45,298 nt of DNA from Gammaproteobacteria bacterium (lineage in GTDB: Bacteria > Pseudomonadota > Gammaproteobacteria > HTCC5015), in assembly GCA_016928055.1 (NCBI GenBank), contig JAFGLM010000054.1:1-45298 (forward strand), given 5' to 3'. A program made the position numbers and the translations under genes. Each line of letters opens with the position of its first letter. Positions within the stretch are counted from its first letter, which is position 1. Below the pieces are notes generated by a model, which saw only the letters and a program-made list of their open reading frames with translations, was not told the origin of the DNA and ran no database searches. Below, piece by piece: positions 18,200-26,673 of the stretch.

Positions 18200-18762
18200 G
18201 ATGACGACTCCCGCAGCTGTTGCGCACGCAATTTCTTTTCACGCAATAACGCCACTTCCACTTCATCGTCGGCGACCATCAGATCTGGTGCAGTCCAGGT
18301 AAAATCATCATCATGCCGTTTGCTGTTACTGGCATACTCCTCAGCAAGAATTTCAGACTTCTGGCGCATGCTCTCAAACCGCGTGCGATTTTCTTCCAAC
18401 TGCGCCTGCACTTCAGTGTGTTGTTTTTGCGTGGTTTCGCGTTTTTTACTGATGCTTTTTAAAAACCGTTGCAGTTCCAGCTTGCGTTTGATCAACGGGC
18501 GAGCCAAAGACTCGTTTTCCGCTTCAAAACAGATGCCAAGCTCTTCATCGATCCGTGCAATGGATTGCTCGATTTCGGTTTCGCGTTGCAGCAAGGATTC
18601 ACATTCATTGCCCAGGCTCTTTACTCGCTGCGTTGAACGAGCCAGTTCTTCTTCCATTTCGCGCACGGCCTGTTTGAGTACTGCATACGGCTCTTCAATC
18701 GAGTCCAGTACCGCATGTAAATCCGCCTGCAACAACCGCGAAAGTCGGTTTACGATTGTCAT
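18196..18762 (-). CDS. PspA/IM30-like coiled-coil protein
   Basis: A 188-residue protein, shorter than PspA (about 222). The start (MTIVNRLSRLLQADLHAVLD, then SIEEPYAVLKQAVREMEEEL) matches the PspA/IM30 pattern of an amphipathic helix followed by the conserved first coiled-coil segment. The rest is almost entirely charged coiled coil up to residue 145, with an acidic tail. PspA proteins bind stressed inner membrane and can form helical rods. Here the gene heads an operon with a membrane protein and a VWA protein, and is divergent from a two-component system. AGGAG lies six bases before the ATG. The usual PspBC and PspF partners are not present, so regulation is probably by the neighbouring response regulator. 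Confidence 0.85.
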   Translation of the reverse strand: MTIVNRLSRLLQADLHAVLDSIEEPYAVLKQAVREMEEELARSTQRVKSLGNECESLLQRETEIEQSIARIDEELGICFEAENESLARPLIKRKLELQRFLKSISKKRETTQKQHTEVQAQLEENRTRFESMRQKSEILAEEYASNSKRHDDDFTWTAPDLMVADDEVEVALLREKKLRAQQLRESSS

Positions 18763-18855
18763 ATCCGTCTCCTGTTTAGTTGAAATACAATGGCGCCAGT
18801 CTAGGAGTCGGAACCACTTGAAAACAGACAGACTTGCGTAAACAATTCCATATCC

Positions 18856-18872
18856 GGTTTACATAATGTTTA
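18856..18872 (+). promoter_or_regulatory. PhoP-box-like direct repeat between divergent operons
   Basis: GGTTTA-CATAA-TGTTTA is two half-sites of the (G/T)GTTTA type with five bases between them, an 11-base period typical of OmpR/PhoB-class regulators and the same as the PhoP-box consensus. A third half-site, GTAAAC, lies in inverted orientation at 18838-18843. It lies between the regulator gene and the PspA-like operon, so it may control both. Actual binding is not shown. Confidence 0.5.
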
Positions 18873-18909
18873 CATGCACAAACCTTCCTATACTGGTAAC
18901 CTTAGACCC

Positions 18910-19614
18910 ATGATGAATAGAAAACTTCGCATACTGATCGTTGAGGATGAAGTCGCTATCCGTACCGGATTAACTGACGTACTGGTTTATCATGGCTATG
19001 AAACGGACTTTTCCGCAGAAGGACCGGAAGGGTTAAACAAGGCTCTGAGCGGGAAATTCGACCTGATATTGCTGGACGTTATGCTGCCCGGTATGAACGG
19101 CTTTGACATCTGTGCCCGCATTCGCGAACAGGACAAGGATCAACCCATCATCATGCTGACAGCCAAAACCAGTGACGAGGATATTATTCAGGGGCTCGGA
19201 CTGGGTGCGGATGACTACGTTGCCAAACCGTTTTCAGTGGCACAACTGGTATTACGTATTCAGGCGGTACTGCGCCGCTCACACGTTACGCAGGAGATGG
19301 ACAGCCAGATCCAGCTCGGCAAGCACATCAGCATTGATACCGTTAACCTGTCAGGACAAAACGGCAAGCAACCCATACAATTTACTCGGCGGGAAATGGA
19401 TGTATTGCAATATCTTAAGTGCAATGACACTCGCCCGATTCCGCGCGAGGAATTGCTGAATAAGGTTTGGGGTTATAGTAAAAATCTCGATATTGAAACA
19501 CGAACCGTTGATATCCATATCGCCAAATTGCGTCGCAAAATCGAAATCGATCCGAAAGAGCCGCAATACCTGATTACTGTGCGCGGCGCCGGCTATCGTT
19601 TGGTGACTGAGTAA
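18910..19614 (+). CDS. OmpR-family response regulator
   Basis: A response regulator of 234 residues from the ATG at 18910. A longer frame from 18874 would start directly after the putative operator and has no ribosome-binding site. The receiver domain has the acidic pocket (ILIVEDE), the phospho-acceptor aspartate in LLDVMLPG (residue 56 here), and the Thr/Lys switch residues (MLTAK, then AKPFS). The C-terminal winged helix ends with ETRTVDIHIAKLRRKIE and VRGAGYRL, which is diagnostic of the OmpR/PhoB class. It is followed three bases later by its sensor kinase gene. It likely binds direct repeats, and a matching site lies just upstream. Confidence 0.93.
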   Translation: MMNRKLRILIVEDEVAIRTGLTDVLVYHGYETDFSAEGPEGLNKALSGKFDLILLDVMLPGMNGFDICARIREQDKDQPIIMLTAKTSDEDIIQGLGLGADDYVAKPFSVAQLVLRIQAVLRRSHVTQEMDSQIQLGKHISIDTVNLSGQNGKQPIQFTRREMDVLQYLKCNDTRPIPREELLNKVWGYSKNLDIETRTVDIHIAKLRRKIEIDPKEPQYLITVRGAGYRLVTE

Positions 19615-19617
19615 CAC

Positions 19618-21825
19618 ATGCGCAGCAACATTCACCGTAATATAGACCAGACCAAGCTTCGCCTTGGAATTGCGTTGTTTTTTGTTTGCATGTCCATCCC
19701 AACGATCGTGTTGGTCAAACAGTCCTATAGCCAGTTGAAATGGGAAGCCTTTCATCAGCACTGGGTGATGGCAGAAGAACTGAGCATCCGCATTGACAGT
19801 CAGTTCGGCGAACTCGTTAATCGGGAGGAACAACGTTCCTTTACCGATTACTCTTTTCTGGTCGTCACCGGCGATATCAAAAACAGTTTTTTACAGCGCT
19901 CACCATTGTCAGAATTTCCGCCGGCCGGTGATTTGCCCGGCTTGATCGGTTACTTTCAAATTGATGCACAAGGCCAATTCAGTACGCCATTGATTCCGCA
20001 AAATGCTAATGCCGCAAACTATGGTGTTGCCAAAGAGCAATTACAGCAAAGACAAGCACTGCAAAACCAGATTCAACAGGTGCTGGCGCAAAATCAATTA
20101 ATGCAGGTTAGGCCTCAGCAAATAGCTGTCAACAACCCTGCGCCAGCAACATCCACATATGAAATTCTGGCAGATCAATCTTCACGCGAAAGAGACAAGC
20201 TGGTAAGTGGTACCGGCATCACCTCGGCACCTCTGCTTGAGGCAGAAGAACAACTTGATGCAGACGATTCCTTGTCGCTTTCTGAAATCGCCGTTGAACC
20301 CGAACCAGCTGTTCAGACGCAGGCGGCCTTCGATCGCCTCGGCAGTCTGCAAACCAAAAGCAAAAGCGACAACGAAAATATTTCACTCAGAAATATCGGT
20401 CGTGTTGAAGATCTGCAACTGGACGAAGGCTATCAGCAGAAACTGAATCGCGAAGTAATGGAAAAGAAAGAAACCGGTAAAACAGCAAAGGTTGCCAATC
20501 TGGAAGAATCGACGGCCGGAATCAGAAGCCTCGCCAAAAGCTCGCCTGCCGCTCCCGTTAAGCGCGCCTCACGCAGGGAATTACGCGCATCGCCAGATGA
20601 AATGCAATTTAGTCAAATGGATGCCCGCTACTCCGGCGATATCAAACAAACCAAAATAAGGATTTTCGAGGGCGAAATCGATCCTTTTGAATTCAGCTTA
20701 CTGGAGAGCGGACATCTGGTTCTATTTCGTAAGGTCTGGCGTGATGGTCAGAGGTATATTCAGGGCATACTCATTGAACAGCAGCCTTTTATTCACAACC
20801 TAATCGAAAACGCTTTTCGCGATACCGCGCTGTCACAAATGAGTGATCTTGCTATCGCATATCAGGGCAATATTATTACTGCGCTCAGCAGCCAGAGATA
20901 CCAGAATCGCCAAAAATATTTATCCAGTGCCGAGCAATTACGCGGTTCACTATTATATCAGGCCAGCCTGTCTGCACCTTTTGATGGTATGCAATTGATT
21001 TTCAGCATCAACGAGTTGCCTGCCGGTCCCGGTACAATAATTATTAACTGGCTGGTTGTGATACTCGCTTCGGTTCTGTGCATTGGATTATGGTTAATAT
21101 ATCGACTTGGTACAAAACAGATTGCGCTGGTCCGGCAACAACAGGATTTTGTTTCTTCTGTCAGTCATGAACTGAAAACGCCTTTAACTTCAATTCGTAT
21201 GTACGGCGAAATGTTGCGCGAAGGCTGGGCAGATGAAAAAAAGAAAAAATCCTATTACGAATTTATCCACGATGAAAGTGAACGCCTCTCGCGACTCATT
21301 GCCAACGTTTTACAATTGGCCCGCATGACACGTAATGATTTGCAGGTTGATCTGCGAGCGATCAGTATTGGCGAGTTAATGGACACCATTCGCTCCAAAA
21401 TCGTCTCACAAGTTGAGCACGCGGGTTTTAATGTCAATATTCAGTATGATGAAAGAATTGCTGATACCGAGATTAGTCTGGATGCGGATTTTTTCTCTCA
21501 GATAGTGATTAACCTGGTTGATAATGCCATCAAATTTTCTGTTAAAGCGGAACAAAAAACGATTGAGATAGAAGCCCGCCGGCTGACCGGCAACGAAATC
21601 GTGTTCAGTGTCAGGGATTACGGCCCCGGTATCCCGAAAAACCAGATCAGGAAAATTTTCCAACTGTTTTATCGCTCGGAAAATGAGCTGACTCGCGAGA
21701 CTGTCGGTACCGGCATTGGTCTGGCGCTGGTGCACAAACTGACGACTGCCATGCGCGGCCGGGTTGATGTTATTAACCGCAATCCGGGTGCGGAATTTCG
21801 GCTGACGTTTCCGATTGTCGGCTAG
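19618..21825 (+). CDS. Sensor histidine kinase with large extracytoplasmic region
   Basis: A 735-residue kinase. Two membrane segments (about 15-34 and 477-497) enclose some 440 residues outside the cytoplasm, far more than usual. Their middle part (about 130-360) is low in hydrophobics, rich in Gln, Ala, Ser and Glu, and looks disordered. The kinase core follows: phospho-acceptor His517 in SVSHELKTPLTS, N box (NLVDNAIKFS), G1 (DYGPGIP) and G2 (TGIGLALV). No HAMP or PAS domain is visible. It pairs with the response regulator three bases upstream. Since the divergent operon holds a PspA-like and a VWA protein, it may sense envelope damage; the ligand is unknown. Confidence 0.92.
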   Translation: MRSNIHRNIDQTKLRLGIALFFVCMSIPTIVLVKQSYSQLKWEAFHQHWVMAEELSIRIDSQFGELVNREEQRSFTDYSFLVVTGDIKNSFLQRSPLSEFPPAGDLPGLIGYFQIDAQGQFSTPLIPQNANAANYGVAKEQLQQRQALQNQIQQVLAQNQLMQVRPQQIAVNNPAPATSTYEILADQSSRERDKLVSGTGITSAPLLEAEEQLDADDSLSLSEIAVEPEPAVQTQAAFDRLGSLQTKSKSDNENISLRNIGRVEDLQLDEGYQQKLNREVMEKKETGKTAKVANLEESTAGIRSLAKSSPAAPVKRASRRELRASPDEMQFSQMDARYSGDIKQTKIRIFEGEIDPFEFSLLESGHLVLFRKVWRDGQRYIQGILIEQQPFIHNLIENAFRDTALSQMSDLAIAYQGNIITALSSQRYQNRQKYLSSAEQLRGSLLYQASLSAPFDGMQLIFSINELPAGPGTIIINWLVVILASVLCIGLWLIYRLGTKQIALVRQQQDFVSSVSHELKTPLTSIRMYGEMLREGWADEKKKKSYYEFIHDESERLSRLIANVLQLARMTRNDLQVDLRAISIGELMDTIRSKIVSQVEHAGFNVNIQYDERIADTEISLDADFFSQIVINLVDNAIKFSVKAEQKTIEIEARRLTGNEIVFSVRDYGPGIPKNQIRKIFQLFYRSENELTRETVGTGIGLALVHKLTTAMRGRVDVINRNPGAEFRLTFPIVG

Positions 21826-21936
21826 TTCTCTCTGCAACTGCCGTTCCTAAGTCTATTCCACAAGTAGTTTTGCAAAGTGTAAGCAGTATACTGGGGGGAT
21901 CCTTGATTGTTGACCAATACCTCCTCTTGAAACATC

Positions 21937-23157
21937 ATGCGTGACTATCTCCGGTTTCTAATTCGTCATTGGGCGATGCTGACCTTTGGCCTGGTCGCGG
22001 TTTTCTGGGGAAATTTTGGTCAATCTTTCTTTGTAAGCTGGTTCGGCACCGCCATTCAGGAATCCCTCCAATTATCCGCAACCGCTTACGGTTCGTCATA
22101 TTCACTCGCCACCGCCTGTGCCGGTTTTAGCATTATGTTTGTCGGTGGCTGGATCGACCGCTGGCCGCTGCGTCGATTTACAACAGTGGTTGCAATAGGC
22201 TTATTGATTGCCACCGGCATACTTTCAATCAGCAATAGCATTGTTGTGTTGACCGTCGGCTTCTTCTTCCTGCGCCTGTTTGGACAGGGGCTGTTGCCCC
22301 ATACCGGAATTACCACCATGTCGCGATTTTTTAATCTGAATCGCGGCAAGGCAATCAGTATTGCGATTTGTGGAGTGCCGTTGGGTCATATCGTTTTGCC
22401 AGTGATGATTGTCGCATTGATTGGGTCGATTGGTTGGCAACATAGCTGGCAGGTTGTTGGACTGACAATTCCTTTTATATTTCTGCCACTGGTATGGTGG
22501 TTACTGAAATTAGAACACCCGCCTGAATATCTGCCCGAGGAAAAGAAAGATTCTGATCGTAATGCTTCTTTGGGAAGACGGGCGATGCTCACTGATTATC
22601 GATTCTGGTTGGCGTTACCCGCTATTCTGGCCTGGCCATTTATCATTACCGGAATTTTTATTCAACAAGGTTTTATTCTTGAACAAAAAGGCTGGTCACC
22701 AATCTGGTTTGCAAGCAGTTTCGTACTCTATGGAATAACTCACTGGTCCAGTTCTATACTGGCCGGCATTCTTATCGATCGCTGGAGCGCGATACAATTG
22801 CTACCCTATTTTTTACTGCCACTGACTATTGGAGTATTCGCAACCGGCTACATAGACGGCCATTGGCCGGCATTGATGCTAATGGCATCATTTGGTTTAA
22901 CCAGCGGATCGGCCGGCACCATTGTCAGCGCGCTCTGGCCCGAGGCCTACGGTACCAGACACCTGGGCGCCATCCGCTCCCTTGTCTCTGCACTGGGAGT
23001 GCTTGCCACCTCTCTTTCGCCGGCGATGTTTGGCGTGATGATTGACCACGGAATTTCTGTAGCCCAACTATTTACATTAATTGGTATTTATTCGGTCGGC
23101 TCAATTATCCTGATTTGTTTTTCTTATCGACCGCCGAAGGTTTTATCGACTGGATAA
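21937..23157 (+). CDS. MFS transporter
   Basis: A 406-residue major facilitator with about twelve membrane segments. The loop between segments 2 and 3 carries GGWIDRWPLRR, a form of the MFS signature, and the second half has a matching GILIDRWSA. The central cytoplasmic loop is at about 195-215. The layout resembles uncharacterised MFS proteins of the monocarboxylate/oxalate type, but the substrate cannot be told from sequence. It stands alone on the plus strand, after the sensor kinase gene with a gap of 111 bases, and is convergent with the PDC-domain gene. Confidence 0.88.
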   Translation: MRDYLRFLIRHWAMLTFGLVAVFWGNFGQSFFVSWFGTAIQESLQLSATAYGSSYSLATACAGFSIMFVGGWIDRWPLRRFTTVVAIGLLIATGILSISNSIVVLTVGFFFLRLFGQGLLPHTGITTMSRFFNLNRGKAISIAICGVPLGHIVLPVMIVALIGSIGWQHSWQVVGLTIPFIFLPLVWWLLKLEHPPEYLPEEKKDSDRNASLGRRAMLTDYRFWLALPAILAWPFIITGIFIQQGFILEQKGWSPIWFASSFVLYGITHWSSSILAGILIDRWSAIQLLPYFLLPLTIGVFATGYIDGHWPALMLMASFGLTSGSAGTIVSALWPEAYGTRHLGAIRSLVSALGVLATSLSPAMFGVMIDHGISVAQLFTLIGIYSVGSIILICFSYRPPKVLSTG

Positions 23158-23228
23158 GTATATCTAATTTGGATTTTCAGCCCGAAAAATAATCTAAATA
23201 CTTTTTACGGTTTGGTGATTAACCTTTT

Positions 23229-23837
23229 CTATCGATAACCGTGGCTTCTGGCTTTCGCATAACTTAGCTTGACGCCGGCCACTAATACACCGATTACTGT
23301 TGAGCCATCCTTCACCGGTACTGATATTTGTATCGCAGGAACACCGCTGCTTTCATCATATTCGACCGGGCCGTAAAATATTTCTCCAGACTCATATGGC
23401 CTGGTATATTTTTCCTCATCACCCTGAAAGTAATCACTGCTTAGGGGGTAACTGGCAATATTAACGCCGTCCTCGCCTATTAAGATCATTTCACTGTAAA
23501 CAACTTTCTTGTTTAACACGAAATTCCTGATTGTCTGTTGAATATTGGTATCAAGCATAGCCAGTTGCGCTCCATCATCCTGTTTTGCTTCTTGCCAAAG
23601 CTGATCGCGCCTTTCTACTTCTTTTGCTGATAATTTTTGCATGTTTTGGCTCTTAACTGCCTCAATAACGTCCCTCGATTCAGATAACTCAATAATCTCC
23701 TGACTGCGCTGATCTACGACGCGCTTTATGTCTGCATCAAGATTAATACTCCCGTCGTTTGCCAAACACACAAATGTCGACAATAATAGCGCAACAGTGA
23801 TTGCGGTTTTTGTCGCTGAGAAAACCGGATTGTCCAT
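23229..23837 (-). CDS. Periplasmic PDC (Cache-like) sensor domain protein without output domain
   Basis: A 202-residue protein with a signal peptide (TAITVALLLSTFVCLA, likely cleaved before ND at about 27). The mature part looks like a single PDC/Cache domain: a long N-terminal helix (RVVDQRSQEIIELSES) and a beta-sheet half with EMILIGEDGVNIASY and VPAIQISVPVKDGSTVIGVLV. Such domains normally sit in chemoreceptors and kinases; here no membrane or signalling domain follows, so it would be a free periplasmic ligand-binding protein. GGGAGG lies seven bases before the ATG. The partner is unknown. Confidence 0.8.
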   Translation of the reverse strand: MDNPVFSATKTAITVALLLSTFVCLANDGSINLDADIKRVVDQRSQEIIELSESRDVIEAVKSQNMQKLSAKEVERRDQLWQEAKQDDGAQLAMLDTNIQQTIRNFVLNKKVVYSEMILIGEDGVNIASYPLSSDYFQGDEEKYTRPYESGEIFYGPVEYDESSGVPAIQISVPVKDGSTVIGVLVAGVKLSYAKARSHGYR

Positions 23838-23963
23838 GGCGATGCCTCCCGATCAGTACCTGCCAGTCAACACTTATCGGCTATCCATTCGCATCCTTGA
23901 AGGAATCCGGCAAATTGTAAGGGTCTTGATGTTTATAGTAGAACATACCTGCGAGAAAATAAT

Positions 23964-24242
23964 ATGTCATTCGTTGAATATCTGGGATTTTGTGCTGCTT
24001 TTTGCACAACAATTGCGTTTCTGCCCCAGGCAATCAAGGTAATAAGAACCCGCGACACATCCTCTCTATCACTGGCCATGTATGCCATTTTTAATCTCGG
24101 TGTGGCACTGTGGCTCTTTTATGGATTGTTAAAATCCGACATACCGATTATTGTTGCCAATGTCGTCACCCTGCTACTGGCACTCGGTATTTTATGCACC
24201 AAAATTTATAACGATATTTTCAAACCCTGCAAAAATAGCTAG
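23964..24242 (+). CDS. SemiSWEET sugar transporter
   Basis: A 92-residue protein with three membrane segments and the PQ-loop motif in segment 1 (AFLPQAIKVIRTRDTSSLSL), the hallmark of bacterial SemiSWEETs. They work as dimers and let sugars pass down their gradient across the inner membrane. The glutamine/proline motif, the conserved N in segment 2 (IFNLGVALWLFYG) and the N in segment 3 (VANVVTLLL) are all present. The gene ends 32 bases before a GH1 beta-glucosidase gene, so it probably supplies a disaccharide or glucoside to that enzyme. Confidence 0.92.
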   Translation: MSFVEYLGFCAAFCTTIAFLPQAIKVIRTRDTSSLSLAMYAIFNLGVALWLFYGLLKSDIPIIVANVVTLLLALGILCTKIYNDIFKPCKNS

Positions 24243-24274
24243 TCCATTCATACTGATATGAAGGTGTCCGGTTT

Positions 24275-25657
24275 ATGAGTCAATTTCCAGATGGATTTGT
24301 GTGGGGTACTGCGACATCCGCCTACCAGATTGAGGGTGCCTACCGTGAAGACGGTCGCGGTTTAAGTATCTGGGATGCATTTTGCCGCATGCCGGGTAAA
24401 GTATTGAACAACGAAAATGGTGATATCGCTTGCGATCATTACCATCGCTATGCAGAAGATGTTGCACTTATGCAAACAATGGGTGTAACAGCCTATCGTT
24501 TTTCAATATCGTGGTCGCGATTGCTACCTCAGGGCCGCGGCCAAATCAACGAAGCAGGGTTTGCATTCTATGACCAACTGATAAACAGTCTGCTGGATAA
24601 CAACATTCAGCCATGGGTAACCCTTTTCCACTGGGATCTGCCTCTGGCGCTGCATCTTGAAATGGATGGACTACTCAATCCTGAGATTGCAGATTATTTC
24701 GCCCACTATGCAAAGCTATGTTTTGAGCGATTTGGCGACCGCGTAAAACACTGGATCACACTCAATGAGGCGTGGTGCAGCGCAATGCTGGGATATGGTT
24801 TGGGCATTAAGGCACCGGGACACGTGTCGACTGTTGATCCCTATATCGCCGGGCACAACCTGTTGCGTGCGCATGGGAAAATTGTTGATATCTATCGTCG
24901 TGATTTCCAGAGCAAACAGAACGGTGTTATTGGCATAAGCAACAATTGCGACTGGCGTGAACCAAAATCCGATAGTCCGGCTGATCAAGCCGCAGCGACA
25001 CGTGCACTGGAATTTTTTCTCGGCTGGTTTGCTGATCCGGTTTATTTCGGTGACTACCCGGAGTCTATGCGTAAAAATATAGGTGATCGCTTACCGTTCT
25101 TTAGTGATAAGGACCAATCTCTTATTAAGGATTCGTCTGATTTTTTTGGACTCAATCACTATACGACGATGTTAAGTGAGAATATTGAGGACGAACAACT
25201 CTTACAAAACAATATTCGCGGTAATGGCGGAATAGCCGCCGACCAGATGGTTCTTTTGTCAGATGATCCGGATTGGGCGAAAACTGATATGGGGTGGAAT
25301 ATTGTTCCCTGGGGTTGTCGTAAATTGCTTGAGTGGATAACAGAACGTTATAACCGACCCGCAATATATATTACCGAAAATGGTTGCGCCATATTCGACG
25401 ATAGCATTAAGGGAACAATCAACGATTCAGGGCGAATAGATTTTCTAAAAGGATATTTGCAGGAAATTAGCAAAGCAATTGACAGTGGCGTTGATGTTCG
25501 AGGCTACTTTGTCTGGTCGCTACTGGATAATTTTGAGTGGGAATTTGGATATAAAATGCGTTTTGGATTGCACTATGTTGATTTCGTAACCGGCGACAGA
25601 ATTCCCAAACAATCCGCCGATTGGTACAAATCAGTAATCAAAAATAATTCGCTTTAA
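24275..25657 (+). CDS. GH1 beta-glucosidase
   Basis: A 460-residue glycoside hydrolase of family 1, of normal length. It begins with the GH1 N-terminal signature (FVWGTATSAYQIEGA). The acid/base residue is Glu165 in TLNEAW, where most members have NEP; the nucleophile is Glu368 in YITENG. It has the aglycone/glycone motifs HWDLP, NHYTT and WSLLDNFEW. With no signal peptide it is cytoplasmic. It should hydrolyse beta-glucosides such as cellobiose; the exact substrate is not set by the sequence. It is 32 bases after the SemiSWEET gene, forming a small transport-plus-hydrolysis operon. Confidence 0.95.
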   Translation: MSQFPDGFVWGTATSAYQIEGAYREDGRGLSIWDAFCRMPGKVLNNENGDIACDHYHRYAEDVALMQTMGVTAYRFSISWSRLLPQGRGQINEAGFAFYDQLINSLLDNNIQPWVTLFHWDLPLALHLEMDGLLNPEIADYFAHYAKLCFERFGDRVKHWITLNEAWCSAMLGYGLGIKAPGHVSTVDPYIAGHNLLRAHGKIVDIYRRDFQSKQNGVIGISNNCDWREPKSDSPADQAAATRALEFFLGWFADPVYFGDYPESMRKNIGDRLPFFSDKDQSLIKDSSDFFGLNHYTTMLSENIEDEQLLQNNIRGNGGIAADQMVLLSDDPDWAKTDMGWNIVPWGCRKLLEWITERYNRPAIYITENGCAIFDDSIKGTINDSGRIDFLKGYLQEISKAIDSGVDVRGYFVWSLLDNFEWEFGYKMRFGLHYVDFVTGDRIPKQSADWYKSVIKNNSL

Positions 25658-25818
25658 CTGTAGAACCAGAATACAGGGTTAGTTAGGTTGCGTGCGGTAA
25701 TTGGCATTTAAATAGTGCCCTTTGAGCGTGATTGTCATAAAATCAGTCGAAACATATTGCATGTACCGACAGATCTCGAAATACAATAAATCCAGTATTC
25801 ATTAAAGAGGCACACAGC

Positions 25819-26454
25819 ATGACAGACGAATCGCAGGAATCTCAGGCTGAAGTGGTAGCAAAACTGCAGGCGTTCATACTTGAGCAAGTGAAAGCAGGCG
25901 CAGATCAAAACAGTATTACCAATCAAATGAAGGAAATGGGTGTTGAGGAAACTCAGGCACGCGAGCTGGTCGACACCCTGTATACGCATATTATGCAGGC
26001 CGCAAAAAATGAGGAATATACACATGATGCACTTTTCCCGGCATTGTTTGGCGCCATCCTGACTGCAGTAATTGGCGGAGCGATATGGGCCGCTGTTGTT
26101 GTTTTCACAGGTTATGAAGTTGGCTTTGTTGCCTGGGGACTCGGCTTTCTTTCCGGGGCCGCGGTAGTCTTTTTTACCGGCGGAAAAAAAGGCACCTTTC
26201 TCCAGATCCTTGCCGTGATTTCAAGCATTGCCGGTATTGTAATCGGAAAATACGCCATGTTTTATTACTATGTAACCGCAGAAACAAGTGCTGATTTGTC
26301 AGTCTTTTCTCCGGATGTTTTCAATTTTTTCATTGAGAATGCATCTTCTCTTTTTGGTGGCTATGACGTTCTCTGGGTGGTTTTTGCCGTATACACAGCA
26401 TGGCGAATTCCGCAGGGCATGGGCATTAAACCTAAACATTACCTGTCGCCATAG
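25819..26454 (+). CDS. Unknown membrane protein with helical N-terminal domain
   Basis: A 211-residue protein. The first 65 residues are charged and helical (VVAKLQAFILEQVKAGADQN, then MGVEETQARELVDTLY), suggestive of a small helical bundle in the cytoplasm. About four membrane segments follow (about 74-95, 99-118, 127-150 and a last one near 185-200). I do not recognise a family. AAAGAGG lies about eight bases before the ATG. A strong terminator follows 40 bases after the stop, so it is likely a single-gene unit. Function unknown. Confidence 0.75.
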   Translation: MTDESQESQAEVVAKLQAFILEQVKAGADQNSITNQMKEMGVEETQARELVDTLYTHIMQAAKNEEYTHDALFPALFGAILTAVIGGAIWAAVVVFTGYEVGFVAWGLGFLSGAAVVFFTGGKKGTFLQILAVISSIAGIVIGKYAMFYYYVTAETSADLSVFSPDVFNFFIENASSLFGGYDVLWVVFAVYTAWRIPQGMGIKPKHYLSP

Positions 26455-26493
26455 AGTATCCGCGGTTCGGATCCCGCTTAACTTTAGAAAATT

Positions 26494-26520
26494 AAAAACC
26501 CCGGGGCGCTGGGGTTTTTT
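26494..26520 (+). terminator. Intrinsic terminator after the 25819-26454 membrane protein gene
   Basis: Stem AAAAACCCC (26494-26502) with GGGGTTTTT (26511-26519), loop of eight, ending in a T-run on the plus strand. It could also work in reverse because the stem is A/T symmetric. Confidence 0.9.
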
Positions 26521-26658
26521 ATTGATTGGAACCGGGGAGAGAATCACTCCGGCTCTCTCTTTCGCGAGTCATTGCCAGGATATAGCGGAGCCGCCCGGCA
26601 CTTTAGGCAAATCTTTTGCCTTAAACAGCGACTTCTCAGATGCGGAAGTAATGTTTGA

Positions 26659-26667
26659 TGTTATACT
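26659..26667 (+). promoter_or_regulatory. Extended -10 promoter of candidate small RNA
   Basis: TGTTATACT is a good extended -10 element (TGn followed by TATACT at 26662-26667). No -35 match is seen at 16-18 bases upstream, as is common with extended -10 promoters. The predicted start falls at about 26674, exactly where a stable 5' hairpin begins. Confidence 0.55.
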
Positions 26668-26673
26668 TTGCGC

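Noticed and set aside
18874..18909. Longer start for the response regulator
   Set aside because: The ATG follows the putative operator directly, has no Shine-Dalgarno, and the receiver domain only begins after the later ATG codons.
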